DNA of 64,000 nt from Gammaproteobacteria bacterium HGW-Gammaproteobacteria-15 (GTDB lineage Bacteria > Pseudomonadota > Gammaproteobacteria > Enterobacterales > Alteromonadaceae): contig PGZF01000003.1 in assembly GCA_002840125.1 (NCBI GenBank), forward strand, positions 434,001 through 498,000. The letters run 5' to 3'. The position numbers were made by a program, and so were the translations under genes. The notes below the pieces were generated by a model. That model was not told where the DNA came from and made no database searches. It saw only the letters and a program-made list of their open reading frames with translations. Shown here in pieces: positions 56,942 to 64,000 of the stretch; position 1 is the stretch's first letter; each line of letters opens with the position of its first letter.

Positions 56942-58174
56942 ATGGAAAATGTAGACATATTTCTTGGCGTTGGCATGTTTACCCTGGTGGTACTGGCATT
57001 AGTCGTTATTATTTTAGCGGCGAAATCCAAGCTGGTAGCTTCAGGTGACATTACCATCAGCATTAATGGTGATCCGGACAAAGCAATTAAAACCAAAGCC
57101 GGTGGCAAACTGCTGGGCGCATTAGCCGATAAAGGTATTTTCTTATCATCAGCTTGTGGTGGTGGCGGTTCTTGTGGCCAGTGCCGGGTGCACGTTAAAT
57201 CAGGTGGCGGTGAAATTCTGCCTACTGAGCTTGGCCACATTACTAAAGGTGAAGCACGCGAAGGTTGCCGTTTATCTTGTCAGGTTAATGTTAAATCTGA
57301 TATGGAAATTGAAGTTGAAGAAGAAATCTTCGGCATCAAGAAATGGGACTGTACTGTTATTTCTAATGATAACAAAGCGACCTTTATCAAAGAGTTAAAA
57401 CTGCAGATCCCGGATGGCGAGTCTGTGCCGTTCCGTGCCGGTGGTTATATTCAGATCGAGGCACCTGCCCACCATGTGAAGTACAAGGATTTTGACATCC
57501 CAGAGCAATTCCGTGGTGACTGGGAACGCTTTAAGTTCTTCAGCCTGGAGTCAAAAGTAGACGACGAAACCATACGTGCATACTCAATGGCGAACTATCC
57601 GTCAGAAGAGGGCATTATTATGCTGAACGTACGTATTGCTACACCGCCGCCAAATAATCTGACTCTGCCTTGCGGTAAGATGTCATCTTATATCTGGAGC
57701 CTGAAAGAAGGTGATAAAGTGACGATCTCTGGCCCCTTTGGTGAATTCTTTGCCAAAGAGACAGAAGCGGAAATGGTGTTTATCGGTGGTGGTGCCGGTA
57801 TGGCCCCAATGCGTTCACATATTTTCGACCAGCTACGCCGGTTAAAATCGAAGCGTAAAATTACTTTCTGGTACGGTGCCCGTTCTAAACGTGAAATGTT
57901 CTACGTAGAAGATTTCGATATGCTGGCAGCAGAAAATGACAACTTTGAGTGGCATGTTGCGTTGTCAGATCCACAACCGGAAGATAACTGGACCGGTTAT
58001 ACAGGTTTTATTCATAACGTAATTTATGAAAACTACCTGAAAAACCATAAAGCGCCGGAAGATTGTGAGTTCTATATGTGCGGCCCGCCAATGATGAATA
58101 AAGCTGTTATCAATATGCTTAAAGATCTCGGCGTAGAAGATGAAAACATTCTGTTAGACGACTTCGGTGGTTAA
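56942..58174 (+). CDS. nqrF: Na+-NQR subunit F (NADH-oxidising)
   Basis: 410 residues: an N-terminal membrane span (about 7-27), a [2Fe-2S] ferredoxin domain with C72, C78, C81 and C113, an FAD domain (RAYSMANYP) and an NADH domain ending in [10 protein letters not shown]. It takes hydride from NADH and starts electron transfer. AAGGGAA precedes ATG 56942. Followed by a hairpin before apbE. Confidence 0.97.
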   Translation: MENVDIFLGVGMFTLVVLALVVIILAAKSKLVASGDITISINGDPDKAIKTKAGGKLLGALADKGIFLSSACGGGGSCGQCRVHVKSGGGEILPTELGHITKGEAREGCRLSCQVNVKSDMEIEVEEEIFGIKKWDCTVISNDNKATFIKELKLQIPDGESVPFRAGGYIQIEAPAHHVKYKDFDIPEQFRGDWERFKFFSLESKVDDETIRAYSMANYPSEEGIIMLNVRIATPPPNNLTLPCGKMSSYIWSLKEGDKVTISGPFGEFFAKETEAEMVFIGGGAGMAPMRSHIFDQLRRLKSKRKITFWYGARSKREMFYVEDFDMLAAENDNFEWHVALSDPQPEDNWTGYTGFIHNVIYENYLKNHKAPEDCEFYMCGPPMMNKAVINMLKDLGVEDENILLDDFGG

Positions 58175-58190
58175 CAGTTAAGTAAAACCG

Positions 58191-58222
58191 GCAGGGGCAC
58201 CGTAACAGGCTGCCCCTTCTGC
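58191..58222 (+). promoter_or_regulatory. Hairpin between nqrF and apbE
   Basis: GGGGCA and TGCCCC (within 58191-58222), extended by GCAG/CTGC with a small bulge, enclose an 11-nt loop 16 bp after the nqrF stop. Without a T-tract it may only partly terminate or stabilise the nqrA-F message, giving less of the maturation genes apbE and nqrM. This is an inference. Confidence 0.45.
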
Positions 58223-58236
58223 TATCAGGAACCTTT

Positions 58237-59262
58237 ATGTCTCGTGTTTCTTTCCTGAAGAACTGGCTGGCTCTTATCGGGCTGGCCATTTTAGTTTCAT
58301 GCAGCCCGTCAACACCGTCGACTGAGCAATATCAGTTAAACGGTAACACGATGGGAACTTACTATGTGGTTAAATTTTATACCGATGCCGCAGTTGATAA
58401 AATGGCGTTGCAACAACAGATTGATACTGAACTGGAACTGGTAAACGACTTAATGTCTACCTACCGGCCTGAGTCGGAACTGATGCGCTTTAACCGCCAC
58501 AGCGATGGCAGTGTTTTTCCGCTATCGCCACAAACTCATACTGTCGTGGCAGAAGCACTGCGCATTGCCGGGCAAACGCAGGGGGTGCTGGATGTTACAG
58601 TTGGCCCGCTGGTAGAGTTATGGGGCTTTGGTGCCAGAGGCCGCATAGAGCATGCTCCGGATGATGCGGTAATAGCACAAACCAGAGCAGTAGTTGGTTT
58701 TGATAAATTAACGCTTACGGCGCAAGGTTTGCAAAAAACTGAAGCTGAACTTGCCGTTGATTTATCTACCATAGCAAAAGGTTTTGGTGTAGATCAGGTA
58801 GCGCAGATACTGGAACAAAACGGTATCACTAATTATCTGGTAGAAATTGGCGGCGAAATGCGGTTAAAGGGGGTTAAACCTGAGCAACAGCCATGGAAAA
58901 TTGCTATTGAAAAACCTGTTAATAGCGATCGTGCTGTACAGCGTATTTTAGTACCGGGCGATATTGGTGTGGCAACCTCCGGCGACTACCGTAATTATTT
59001 TGAAGAGAACGGTATACGCTATTCGCATTTACTTGACCCGCGTACCGGCAAGCCGATTAACAACCGTACTGTATCGGTAACAGTGTTGCACCCGTCCTGC
59101 ATGACGGCAGACGGTTATGCTACGGCACTCAATGTGATGGATTCGCAAGAGGCTTTGGCATTTGCCAACCAGCATGGTATTGCGGTTTTACTGGTGGTTA
59201 AAACAGACGATGGTTATACAGAGCTTAGCTCTGAAGCCTTTCAGCCTTATTTAGCAGAATAG
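58237..59262 (+). CDS. apbE: FAD:protein FMN transferase (lipoprotein ApbE)
   Basis: 341 residues with a lipobox (AILVSC, lipidated C22). It transfers FMN from FAD to the SGAT threonines of NqrB and NqrC in the periplasm, so its presence here completes the operon. Family segments GNTMGTYYVVKF, DVTVGPLVELWGFG, DLSTIAKGFGVDQVA, YLVEIGGEMRLKG and SHLLDPRTGKP are present. AGGAAC precedes ATG 58237. Confidence 0.96.
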   Translation: MSRVSFLKNWLALIGLAILVSCSPSTPSTEQYQLNGNTMGTYYVVKFYTDAAVDKMALQQQIDTELELVNDLMSTYRPESELMRFNRHSDGSVFPLSPQTHTVVAEALRIAGQTQGVLDVTVGPLVELWGFGARGRIEHAPDDAVIAQTRAVVGFDKLTLTAQGLQKTEAELAVDLSTIAKGFGVDQVAQILEQNGITNYLVEIGGEMRLKGVKPEQQPWKIAIEKPVNSDRAVQRILVPGDIGVATSGDYRNYFEENGIRYSHLLDPRTGKPINNRTVSVTVLHPSCMTADGYATALNVMDSQEALAFANQHGIAVLLVVKTDDGYTELSSEAFQPYLAE

Positions 59263-59272
59263 AGGAGTTGTT

Positions 59273-59485
59273 ATGGATGTATTTTTACTAACCTTCGGCT
59301 TATTTTTGCTGGTCATGGTCGCTATGGCAATTGGTTATCTGGTGCAGCGTAAAACCATTACCGGTAGCTGTGGTGGCTTGGGCGCAGTAGGTATAGAAAA
59401 AGCCTGTGATTGCGATAAACCCTGCGAAAAGCGGCAACAGCGGCTGGATAAAGAAAAACTCTGGCAGCAGAATAAAATTATCTAG
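59273..59485 (+). CDS. nqrM: Na+-NQR maturation protein NqrM
   Basis: 70 residues with one membrane span (about 4-24) and four cysteines, C33, C45, C47 and C51 (GSCGGLGAVG, CDCDKPC), the pattern of NqrM (DUF539), needed to deliver iron for the NqrD/E centre. GAGGAG-like site precedes ATG 59273, 10 bp after apbE. Last gene of the operon. Confidence 0.95.
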   Translation: MDVFLLTFGLFLLVMVAMAIGYLVQRKTITGSCGGLGAVGIEKACDCDKPCEKRQQRLDKEKLWQQNKII

Positions 59486-59511
59486 GCAGATTATTTTATC
59501 TGGTTATTACT

Positions 59512-59536
59512 AAAGCTGGCGTCAAGCCAGCTTTTT
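59512..59536 (+). terminator. Rho-independent terminator of the nqr operon
   Basis: AAAGCTGGC (59512-59520) pairs with GCCAGCTTT (59526-59534) around a 5-nt loop and ends in five T, 26 bp after nqrM. Confidence 0.92.
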
Positions 59537-59555
59537 ACATTAGAGGAATACCGTC

Positions 59556-60845
59556 TTGCTGGACAGACTATTTGCCCTTAACGCCCGCGGTACATCGGTT
59601 AAACGTGAAGCTATAGCAGGCCTGACAACCTTTATGGCCATGTCTTATGTATTATTTGTAAACCCCGCTATGCTGGCGCAAACCGGTATGGATCATGGCG
59701 CGGTATTCGTGGCTACTTGTCTGGCGGCTGCTTTAGGTTGCCTGTTAATGGGCTTGCTGGCCAATTTGCCGGTAGCGCTGGCACCGGGTATGGGGCTGAA
59801 TGCCTTTTTCACCTACGTTATAGTGATAGAGCAAGGGCATAGCTGGCAAACCGCGCTGGCGTGCGTATTTTTCTCCGGGTGTTTGTTTTTGTTGCTGAGT
59901 ATTTTTAAAATCCGTGAGTGGATTATCAACAGTATACCGCTGCCGCTAAAGATGGGTATCGCTGCCGGTATCGGTATGTTTCTGGCGCTTATTGCTCTTA
60001 AAACCGCTAACATCATTGTGGCCAGCCCGGCTACGCTGGTGACGCTGGGCGATTTACACAGCCCGCAAGTGTTACTGGCGGTGGCAGGTTTTTTCATTAT
60101 TTTTGCTCTGGCGCACCGGGGCTGGCACAGCGCTGTGTTAATCAGTATTTTGCTGATAACCGCAGTAGCCTGGTGGCTTGGCGATACTCAGTTTACCGGT
60201 GTGGTCGCACTACCGCCGTCAATAGCACCTACGTTTATGCAACTGGATTTTGCCGCTGCACTTAGCTTGAGCATGTTGCCGGTTATTTTAAGCCTGCTGT
60301 TTCTGGATTTATTCGATACCTCCGGCACTTTGGTAGCGGTAAGCCATAAAGCGGGTTTAATGCAAAAAAACGGCACAGTACCGGATTTGAATAAAGCGCT
60401 GATTGCTGACAGCAGCGCTACTATCGCCGGTGCGCTGTTTGGCACGTCCACCACCACCAGCTACGTAGAGAGCACCAGTGGTGTGGCGGCAGGCGGTCGC
60501 ACCGGGCTAATGGCCGTGATAACGGGTTTGTTATTTCTGGCAGCACTGTGGTTTTCACCGCTGGCGGCTATGGTGCCATCTTATGCTACAGCTGGTGCCT
60601 TGCTATACGTGGCGACTTTAATGCTTAGCAGTCTAAAGCATGTAGAGTGGGACGATGTGATCCATGCAGTGCCGGTATGCGTTGTGTTGATTATGATGCC
60701 GCTGACGTTCTCTATTTCAGACGGCATTGGTATGGGGTTTATCAGTTATGCTGTGTTATGTTTAGTCACTGGTAAGCTACATCAAACCACACTCAGTGTC
60801 TGGTTACTGGCGCTGATATTTCTGGCCAAATTTATCTGGGGATAA
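59556..60845 (+). CDS. NCS2 / AzgA-type purine permease
   Basis: 429 residues, about 12 to 14 spans. N-terminal LNARGTSVKREAIAGLTTFM and YVLFVNPAMLA, ALAPGMGLNAFFTY, and LFDTSGTLVAVSH followed by GTSTTTSYVESTSGV are the AzgA-like (adenine, hypoxanthine, guanine) NCS2 motifs. Proton-coupled uptake of a purine base is expected. Starts at TTG 59556 with AGAGGAA 7 nt upstream. Confidence 0.9.
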   Translation: MLDRLFALNARGTSVKREAIAGLTTFMAMSYVLFVNPAMLAQTGMDHGAVFVATCLAAALGCLLMGLLANLPVALAPGMGLNAFFTYVIVIEQGHSWQTALACVFFSGCLFLLLSIFKIREWIINSIPLPLKMGIAAGIGMFLALIALKTANIIVASPATLVTLGDLHSPQVLLAVAGFFIIFALAHRGWHSAVLISILLITAVAWWLGDTQFTGVVALPPSIAPTFMQLDFAAALSLSMLPVILSLLFLDLFDTSGTLVAVSHKAGLMQKNGTVPDLNKALIADSSATIAGALFGTSTTTSYVESTSGVAAGGRTGLMAVITGLLFLAALWFSPLAAMVPSYATAGALLYVATLMLSSLKHVEWDDVIHAVPVCVVLIMMPLTFSISDGIGMGFISYAVLCLVTGKLHQTTLSVWLLALIFLAKFIWG

Positions 60846-60851
60846 CAAGCA

Positions 60852-61721
60852 ATGAAACTTAGTTTAGCTACTGCACTGGTATTGCTACTCGCTGCTGCAC
60901 CGTTACAGGCAGACCGCTTTAAAGATGTACAGGTAGAGGAAACGAAGCTGGCAGACAACCTGTATATGCTGTCTGGTGCCGGCGGCAATATGGCTACCTT
61001 AATTGCCGGTGATAAGGTGTTGCTGGTTGATACGCAATATGCTGAATTAGCGGGAAAAATTAAAACCAAGTTGCTGCAGTTAAGTGCCAATAAACCCCTG
61101 ACTACCCTGGTTAATACTCATCTGCATGGTGATCATGTCGGCGGTAACAGCGCACTTGCCGCCAACATTGACATTATTGCCCACAACAATGTGTTAAGCC
61201 GCTTAAAACAGGATGCCAAATTTCCGCGCAATGGCTTACCCAAAACCACCTTCAGTGACCAGCTTAGCTTACATTTAAACGGCCAGACAGTAAGGCTGGA
61301 TTATATGCCACCAAGTCATACTGACGGTGATATTGTGGTCTGGTTTGAACAAGCCAATGCCGTACATTTTGGTGATTTATTATTTGAAGGTCGGTTTCCG
61401 TTTATTGATGTCAGCAATGGCGGCTCGGTTAAAGGCTATATCGACAATACCCGCACCCTTATCGGTATGCTAAACGAGCAGACTAAAGTGATCCCTGGCC
61501 ACGGCCAGTTAACTGATAAAGCCGGTGTACAACGTTCACTGGATATGATGGAAGCCACGCTGGCTGTGGTGCAAGGCTACAAAGCCGCCGGCATGACTGA
61601 GCAGCAAGCTGTAGATAAAGGTTTGGGCCAGCAATGGCAGAGCTGGCACTGGAACTTTATTACCGAAGAGCGCTGGATTAAAACCTTGTATCATGCCGAC
61701 GTAAGTGCTGATGTAAACTAG
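60852..61721 (+). CDS. Periplasmic MBL-fold metallo-hydrolase
   Basis: 289 residues with a signal peptide (LATALVLLLAAAPLQA). The metallo-beta-lactamase fold has the dizinc motif HLHGDH (THLHGDHVGGNS), further ligands in SHTDGDIVVW, FGDLL and PGHG. The substrate cannot be inferred; this SoxH/quinoprotein-relay type of secreted MBL protein is varied. It follows the purine permease by 6 bp, so the two may be cotranscribed. Confidence 0.85.
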   Translation: MKLSLATALVLLLAAAPLQADRFKDVQVEETKLADNLYMLSGAGGNMATLIAGDKVLLVDTQYAELAGKIKTKLLQLSANKPLTTLVNTHLHGDHVGGNSALAANIDIIAHNNVLSRLKQDAKFPRNGLPKTTFSDQLSLHLNGQTVRLDYMPPSHTDGDIVVWFEQANAVHFGDLLFEGRFPFIDVSNGGSVKGYIDNTRTLIGMLNEQTKVIPGHGQLTDKAGVQRSLDMMEATLAVVQGYKAAGMTEQQAVDKGLGQQWQSWHWNFITEERWIKTLYHADVSADVN

Positions 61722-61771
61722 CGCTTGTGGCGTTGTCGTATGCTGGTTATGCTGTAGCGATGAAAAATATG

Positions 61772-61790
61772 CAAAGCCGGTAAGGCTTTG
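61772..61790 (+). repeat. Hairpin before the terminal hybrid kinase gene
   Basis: CAAAGCC (61772-61778) pairs with GGCTTTG (61784-61790) around GGTAA. It lies between the MBL gene and the kinase start; T-tract is weak. It may be a poor terminator or part of the kinase leader. Confidence 0.35.
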
Positions 61791-61809
61791 TCTGTGAGCC
61801 AGGACAAGG

Positions 61810-64000
61810 ATGAGGTTACGCGAAACGCTCGTTGCTTATATGTTGCCATTGCTGGTATTGCCGGTCATGGCTTTTGGCTATCTGGCGTACCAGTTCAGCA
61901 AGCAACATTTACAGCAGGAGGCTTACTTTAAAGCAGAGCAAACCCTGTTCAGGCAGCAAACCGAGCTGACGCACTTTTTGTTGCAACAGCAAACCCGGCT
62001 TGCCATGCTGGCACAAAGCCCCTTGCTACAACAGCATATAGTGCAACGTAACAGCACAACGCTGACACCGTTAGAGCAGCAGTTTAATCAATACGTTATG
62101 GCTGATCAGCATATAGTTGCACTTAAGCTGGTTAATCTGAACGGTGAATATGAAACCCAGTTGCCCGCCCAAGCCGAAGTGTCTGGCATCCCCAACCGTT
62201 TTCGTAATGAATACTTCTCGTCGTTGCAGGCCATGGTAGATGAGTCGGGCTATTTTTTAGCCCGCGACAACGACAGCAAAAACCTGCAGCTGTTTTTCGC
62301 ACATAAGCTGTACGCCGGTTCGGTGAGTGAGTCCCGCCGGTTATGGGGCTATCTGGTGGTGGTGGTCAGGCCGCAACTACTGTCTGACATTGTTAATTAT
62401 CAACATACACCTAACAGCGTTACCTTGCTGATCAGCAAAGCTGCCACTGTGACGTTTGCCAGCACACCGGCATTAATTGGCAGCGCTTTTGCACCGACAA
62501 ATTTTCGTGCTATCCAGCAAAGTATTGATGCCGATAAATTTAAGCCAGTAATATTGCTCGGGCAAACACGGCTATTGCTGGGTAAAAGCCTGCCGGGTTC
62601 TTTTCAGCTGTTATATGGTCTGGATGAGAGCGAACTGTACCGCCAGCAGAAAATGCTGTCGCTGGTGCTGGTGCTGATGACGTTGCTGGTGTGTCTTATG
62701 TTGCCCTTACTGGTGTACTGGCTACTTATCCGCAATGTATTTGAACCGATTAAACAACTGACAGCGGCAAAGACGGCAGTAGGGCGGGGAGACTTGTCTA
62801 CTTTACTGGAAGTGACCAAGCAGGATGAACTGGGCGATATGTTCGCTGCGTTTAATGTTATGGTACGCCAGCTGCGGGTATACCGCGAGCGGGAGCGTGC
62901 TTATAAACAACAATTGGAAGACAAAGTACTGCGCCGCACCCAGGACTTAGCCCGTGCCAATGATGACTTAGCTGCTGCGAACCAGGAATTGATCCTCGCC
63001 CGTGAAACCGCCGAGCAGGCTAACCGGCTAAAAAGTGTGTTTCTGGCCAATATGAGCCACGAAATCCGCACCCCACTTACTGCCATTATTGGCTTTTCAG
63101 AGCAAGCGCAAACAGAGCCTGACAACGACAAGCGGCAGAACTATCTGCAGAGGGTGCTGAAAAGTGGCGATCACTTACTTGGCTTAATTAACGATATTCT
63201 GGATTTATCTAAAATTGAAGCTGAAAAACTGGAGCTGTTGCACGAGCATTTTAACTGCTTAGCATTAATTGATGATGTGTTTCAGTTAACCCGCAGTCAG
63301 GGGGAAGCCAAAGGCCTGACCTGCCAGTTAGACTTGCAATTCCCGTTACCGCTTATGCTGTATAACGACGTGTTACGCTTTCGGCAGGTGTTACTAAACC
63401 TGACAAGTAACGCTGTCAAGTTTACCCAAAGAGGCAAAATAGTTATTAGTGTGTCTTTCGATGCTATCCAGCAACAGCTGTCAATTAAAGTAAAAGACAC
63501 GGGTATAGGGATGTCGGCGGAAGAGCTGGGCCGTATTTTTCAACCCTTTGTGCAGGCAGATGCTACAGTAACCCGTCATTTCGGTGGCACCGGGCTTGGC
63601 TTATGTATTTCAAAGAAGCTAATGCAACAAATGCGTGGTGATATTCAGGTTGAAAGTGTAAAAGGCATTGGTAGTTGTTTTGAACTGCAATTTGATTGCT
63701 CAGGCCAGCTAACTGAGCTGGTACACGCCTTTTCAAGAGAGGCTCAGGTGGCTGCGCAACATGCCCAAACCGTTGCGGTGCAACAGCTGCATATATTGGT
63801 GGCAGAAGATAACCCGGATAATCAGCTATTGCTGCAGTTAATGCTGGAAAAAGCCAATACCAGCTGTGTACTGGTGGATAACGGCCATAAGGCGGTAGAG
63901 CGGGCATTAGCGGAAGATTTTGATCTGATTTTTATGGATATGCAAATGCCGTTAATGGGCGGCGAAGAGGCAACGCAGTTAATCCGCCATGCCGGTATTG
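61810..64000 (+). CDS. Hybrid sensor histidine kinase (3' end outside window)
   Basis: At least 730 residues; the frame is open to the window end. ATG 61810 has AGGACAAGG upstream. Transmembrane segments at about 11-27 and 282-307 flank a periplasmic sensor of about 250 residues (size of a dCache-like domain). Then come a HAMP domain (about 305-360), a coiled coil, HisKA with phospho-acceptor H417 in [11 protein letters not shown], HATPase with N-box, DTGIGM and GGTGLGL, and a receiver with D710 in LIFMDMQMP. All catalytic boxes are intact, in contrast to the sensor at 826-3006. An HPt domain might follow beyond the window. Ligand and partner regulator unknown. Confidence 0.9.
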   Translation, partial: MRLRETLVAYMLPLLVLPVMAFGYLAYQFSKQHLQQEAYFKAEQTLFRQQTELTHFLLQQQTRLAMLAQSPLLQQHIVQRNSTTLTPLEQQFNQYVMADQHIVALKLVNLNGEYETQLPAQAEVSGIPNRFRNEYFSSLQAMVDESGYFLARDNDSKNLQLFFAHKLYAGSVSESRRLWGYLVVVVRPQLLSDIVNYQHTPNSVTLLISKAATVTFASTPALIGSAFAPTNFRAIQQSIDADKFKPVILLGQTRLLLGKSLPGSFQLLYGLDESELYRQQKMLSLVLVLMTLLVCLMLPLLVYWLLIRNVFEPIKQLTAAKTAVGRGDLSTLLEVTKQDELGDMFAAFNVMVRQLRVYRERERAYKQQLEDKVLRRTQDLARANDDLAAANQELILARETAEQANRLKSVFLANMSHEIRTPLTAIIGFSEQAQTEPDNDKRQNYLQRVLKSGDHLLGLINDILDLSKIEAEKLELLHEHFNCLALIDDVFQLTRSQGEAKGLTCQLDLQFPLPLMLYNDVLRFRQVLLNLTSNAVKFTQRGKIVISVSFDAIQQQLSIKVKDTGIGMSAEELGRIFQPFVQADATVTRHFGGTGLGLCISKKLMQQMRGDIQVESVKGIGSCFELQFDCSGQLTELVHAFSREAQVAAQHAQTVAVQQLHILVAEDNPDNQLLLQLMLEKANTSCVLVDNGHKAVERALAEDFDLIFMDMQMPLMGGEEATQLIRHAGI

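Noticed and set aside
61740..61809. Possible c-di-GMP (GEMM) riboswitch before the hybrid kinase, because of GCAAAGCC
   Set aside because: The conserved 5' half of the GEMM motif and its second stem are not present; only a simple 7-bp hairpin remains.
1..64000. Phage, insertion sequence, integron, toxin-antitoxin or defence genes
   Set aside because: Both strands were read for integrase, transposase, restriction, CRISPR repeats and toxin-antitoxin pairs; none was seen. Gene order is that of core chromosome.

Overview
The window looks like ordinary chromosome from a marine or aquatic gammaproteobacterium of the Alteromonadales, most like the Rheinheimera / Arsukibacterium / Alishewanella group. 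This placement is an inference from gene content and protein similarity as remembered, not from a search. Supporting it are a complete Na+-NQR operon, PanP instead of PanD, FabV as enoyl reductase, TIGR04219, TIGR03899 and DUF2959 family proteins, and glutamine-rich proteins at moderate GC. No rRNA, tRNA, CRISPR array, insertion sequence, integrase or prophage gene was seen. Coding density is high; the only gene-free stretch above 300 bp lies between fabV and nqrA.

Layout. 1-8.0 kb: outer-membrane barrel (cut by the window edge) and signalling genes (a degenerate hybrid kinase, a REC-DUF3369-GGDEF-EAL phosphodiesterase, a chemoreceptor). 8.0-16.5 kb: ppa, fbp, mpl, ubiX, yadGH, panP and small envelope proteins. 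16.6-20.9 kb: frdABCD preceded by a UbiA-family prenyltransferase in one tight operon. 21-30 kb: an SLC13 permease, then the classical dksA-gluQ-pcnB-folK-panB-panC block, with pepB divergent. pcnB is best read from an AUU start codon, as in E. coli. 30-39.7 kb: hrpB-mrcB, followed by two membrane-anchored ToxR/CadC-type regulators flanking a small secreted peptide gene. 39.7-44.3 kb: hemL, pyrB, hemJ and a ClC transporter. 44.3-50.7 kb: erpA behind a near-perfect type 1 IscR site, a 57-residue membrane protein, an HTH regulator, ampG, a 106-residue unknown, a periplasmic cyclophilin, yajG, rlmG, alkB-like and bolA. 50.8-59.5 kb: fabV, then nqrABCDEF-apbE-nqrM ending in a strong terminator. 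59.5-64 kb: an NCS2 purine permease, an MBL-fold hydrolase and a hybrid histidine kinase cut by the window end.

How the genes work together. nqrABCDEF makes the sodium pump, ApbE attaches FMN to NqrB and NqrC, and NqrM delivers iron, so the operon is self-sufficient. PanP (aspartate to beta-alanine), PanB and PanC give the route to pantothenate without panD. Mpl and AmpG belong to peptidoglycan recycling, and MrcB to synthesis. FrdABCD with a prenyltransferase suggests anaerobic fumarate respiration on a low-potential quinone.

The best candidate for something undescribed is 35.0-39.7 kb: regulator, secreted peptide, regulator. There the peptide's ribosome-binding site can be sequestered by an upstream complement, and a palindrome covers the predicted transcription start of the second regulator. 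Function there is inference only. Several intergenic inverted repeats that cover ribosome-binding sites are also listed.
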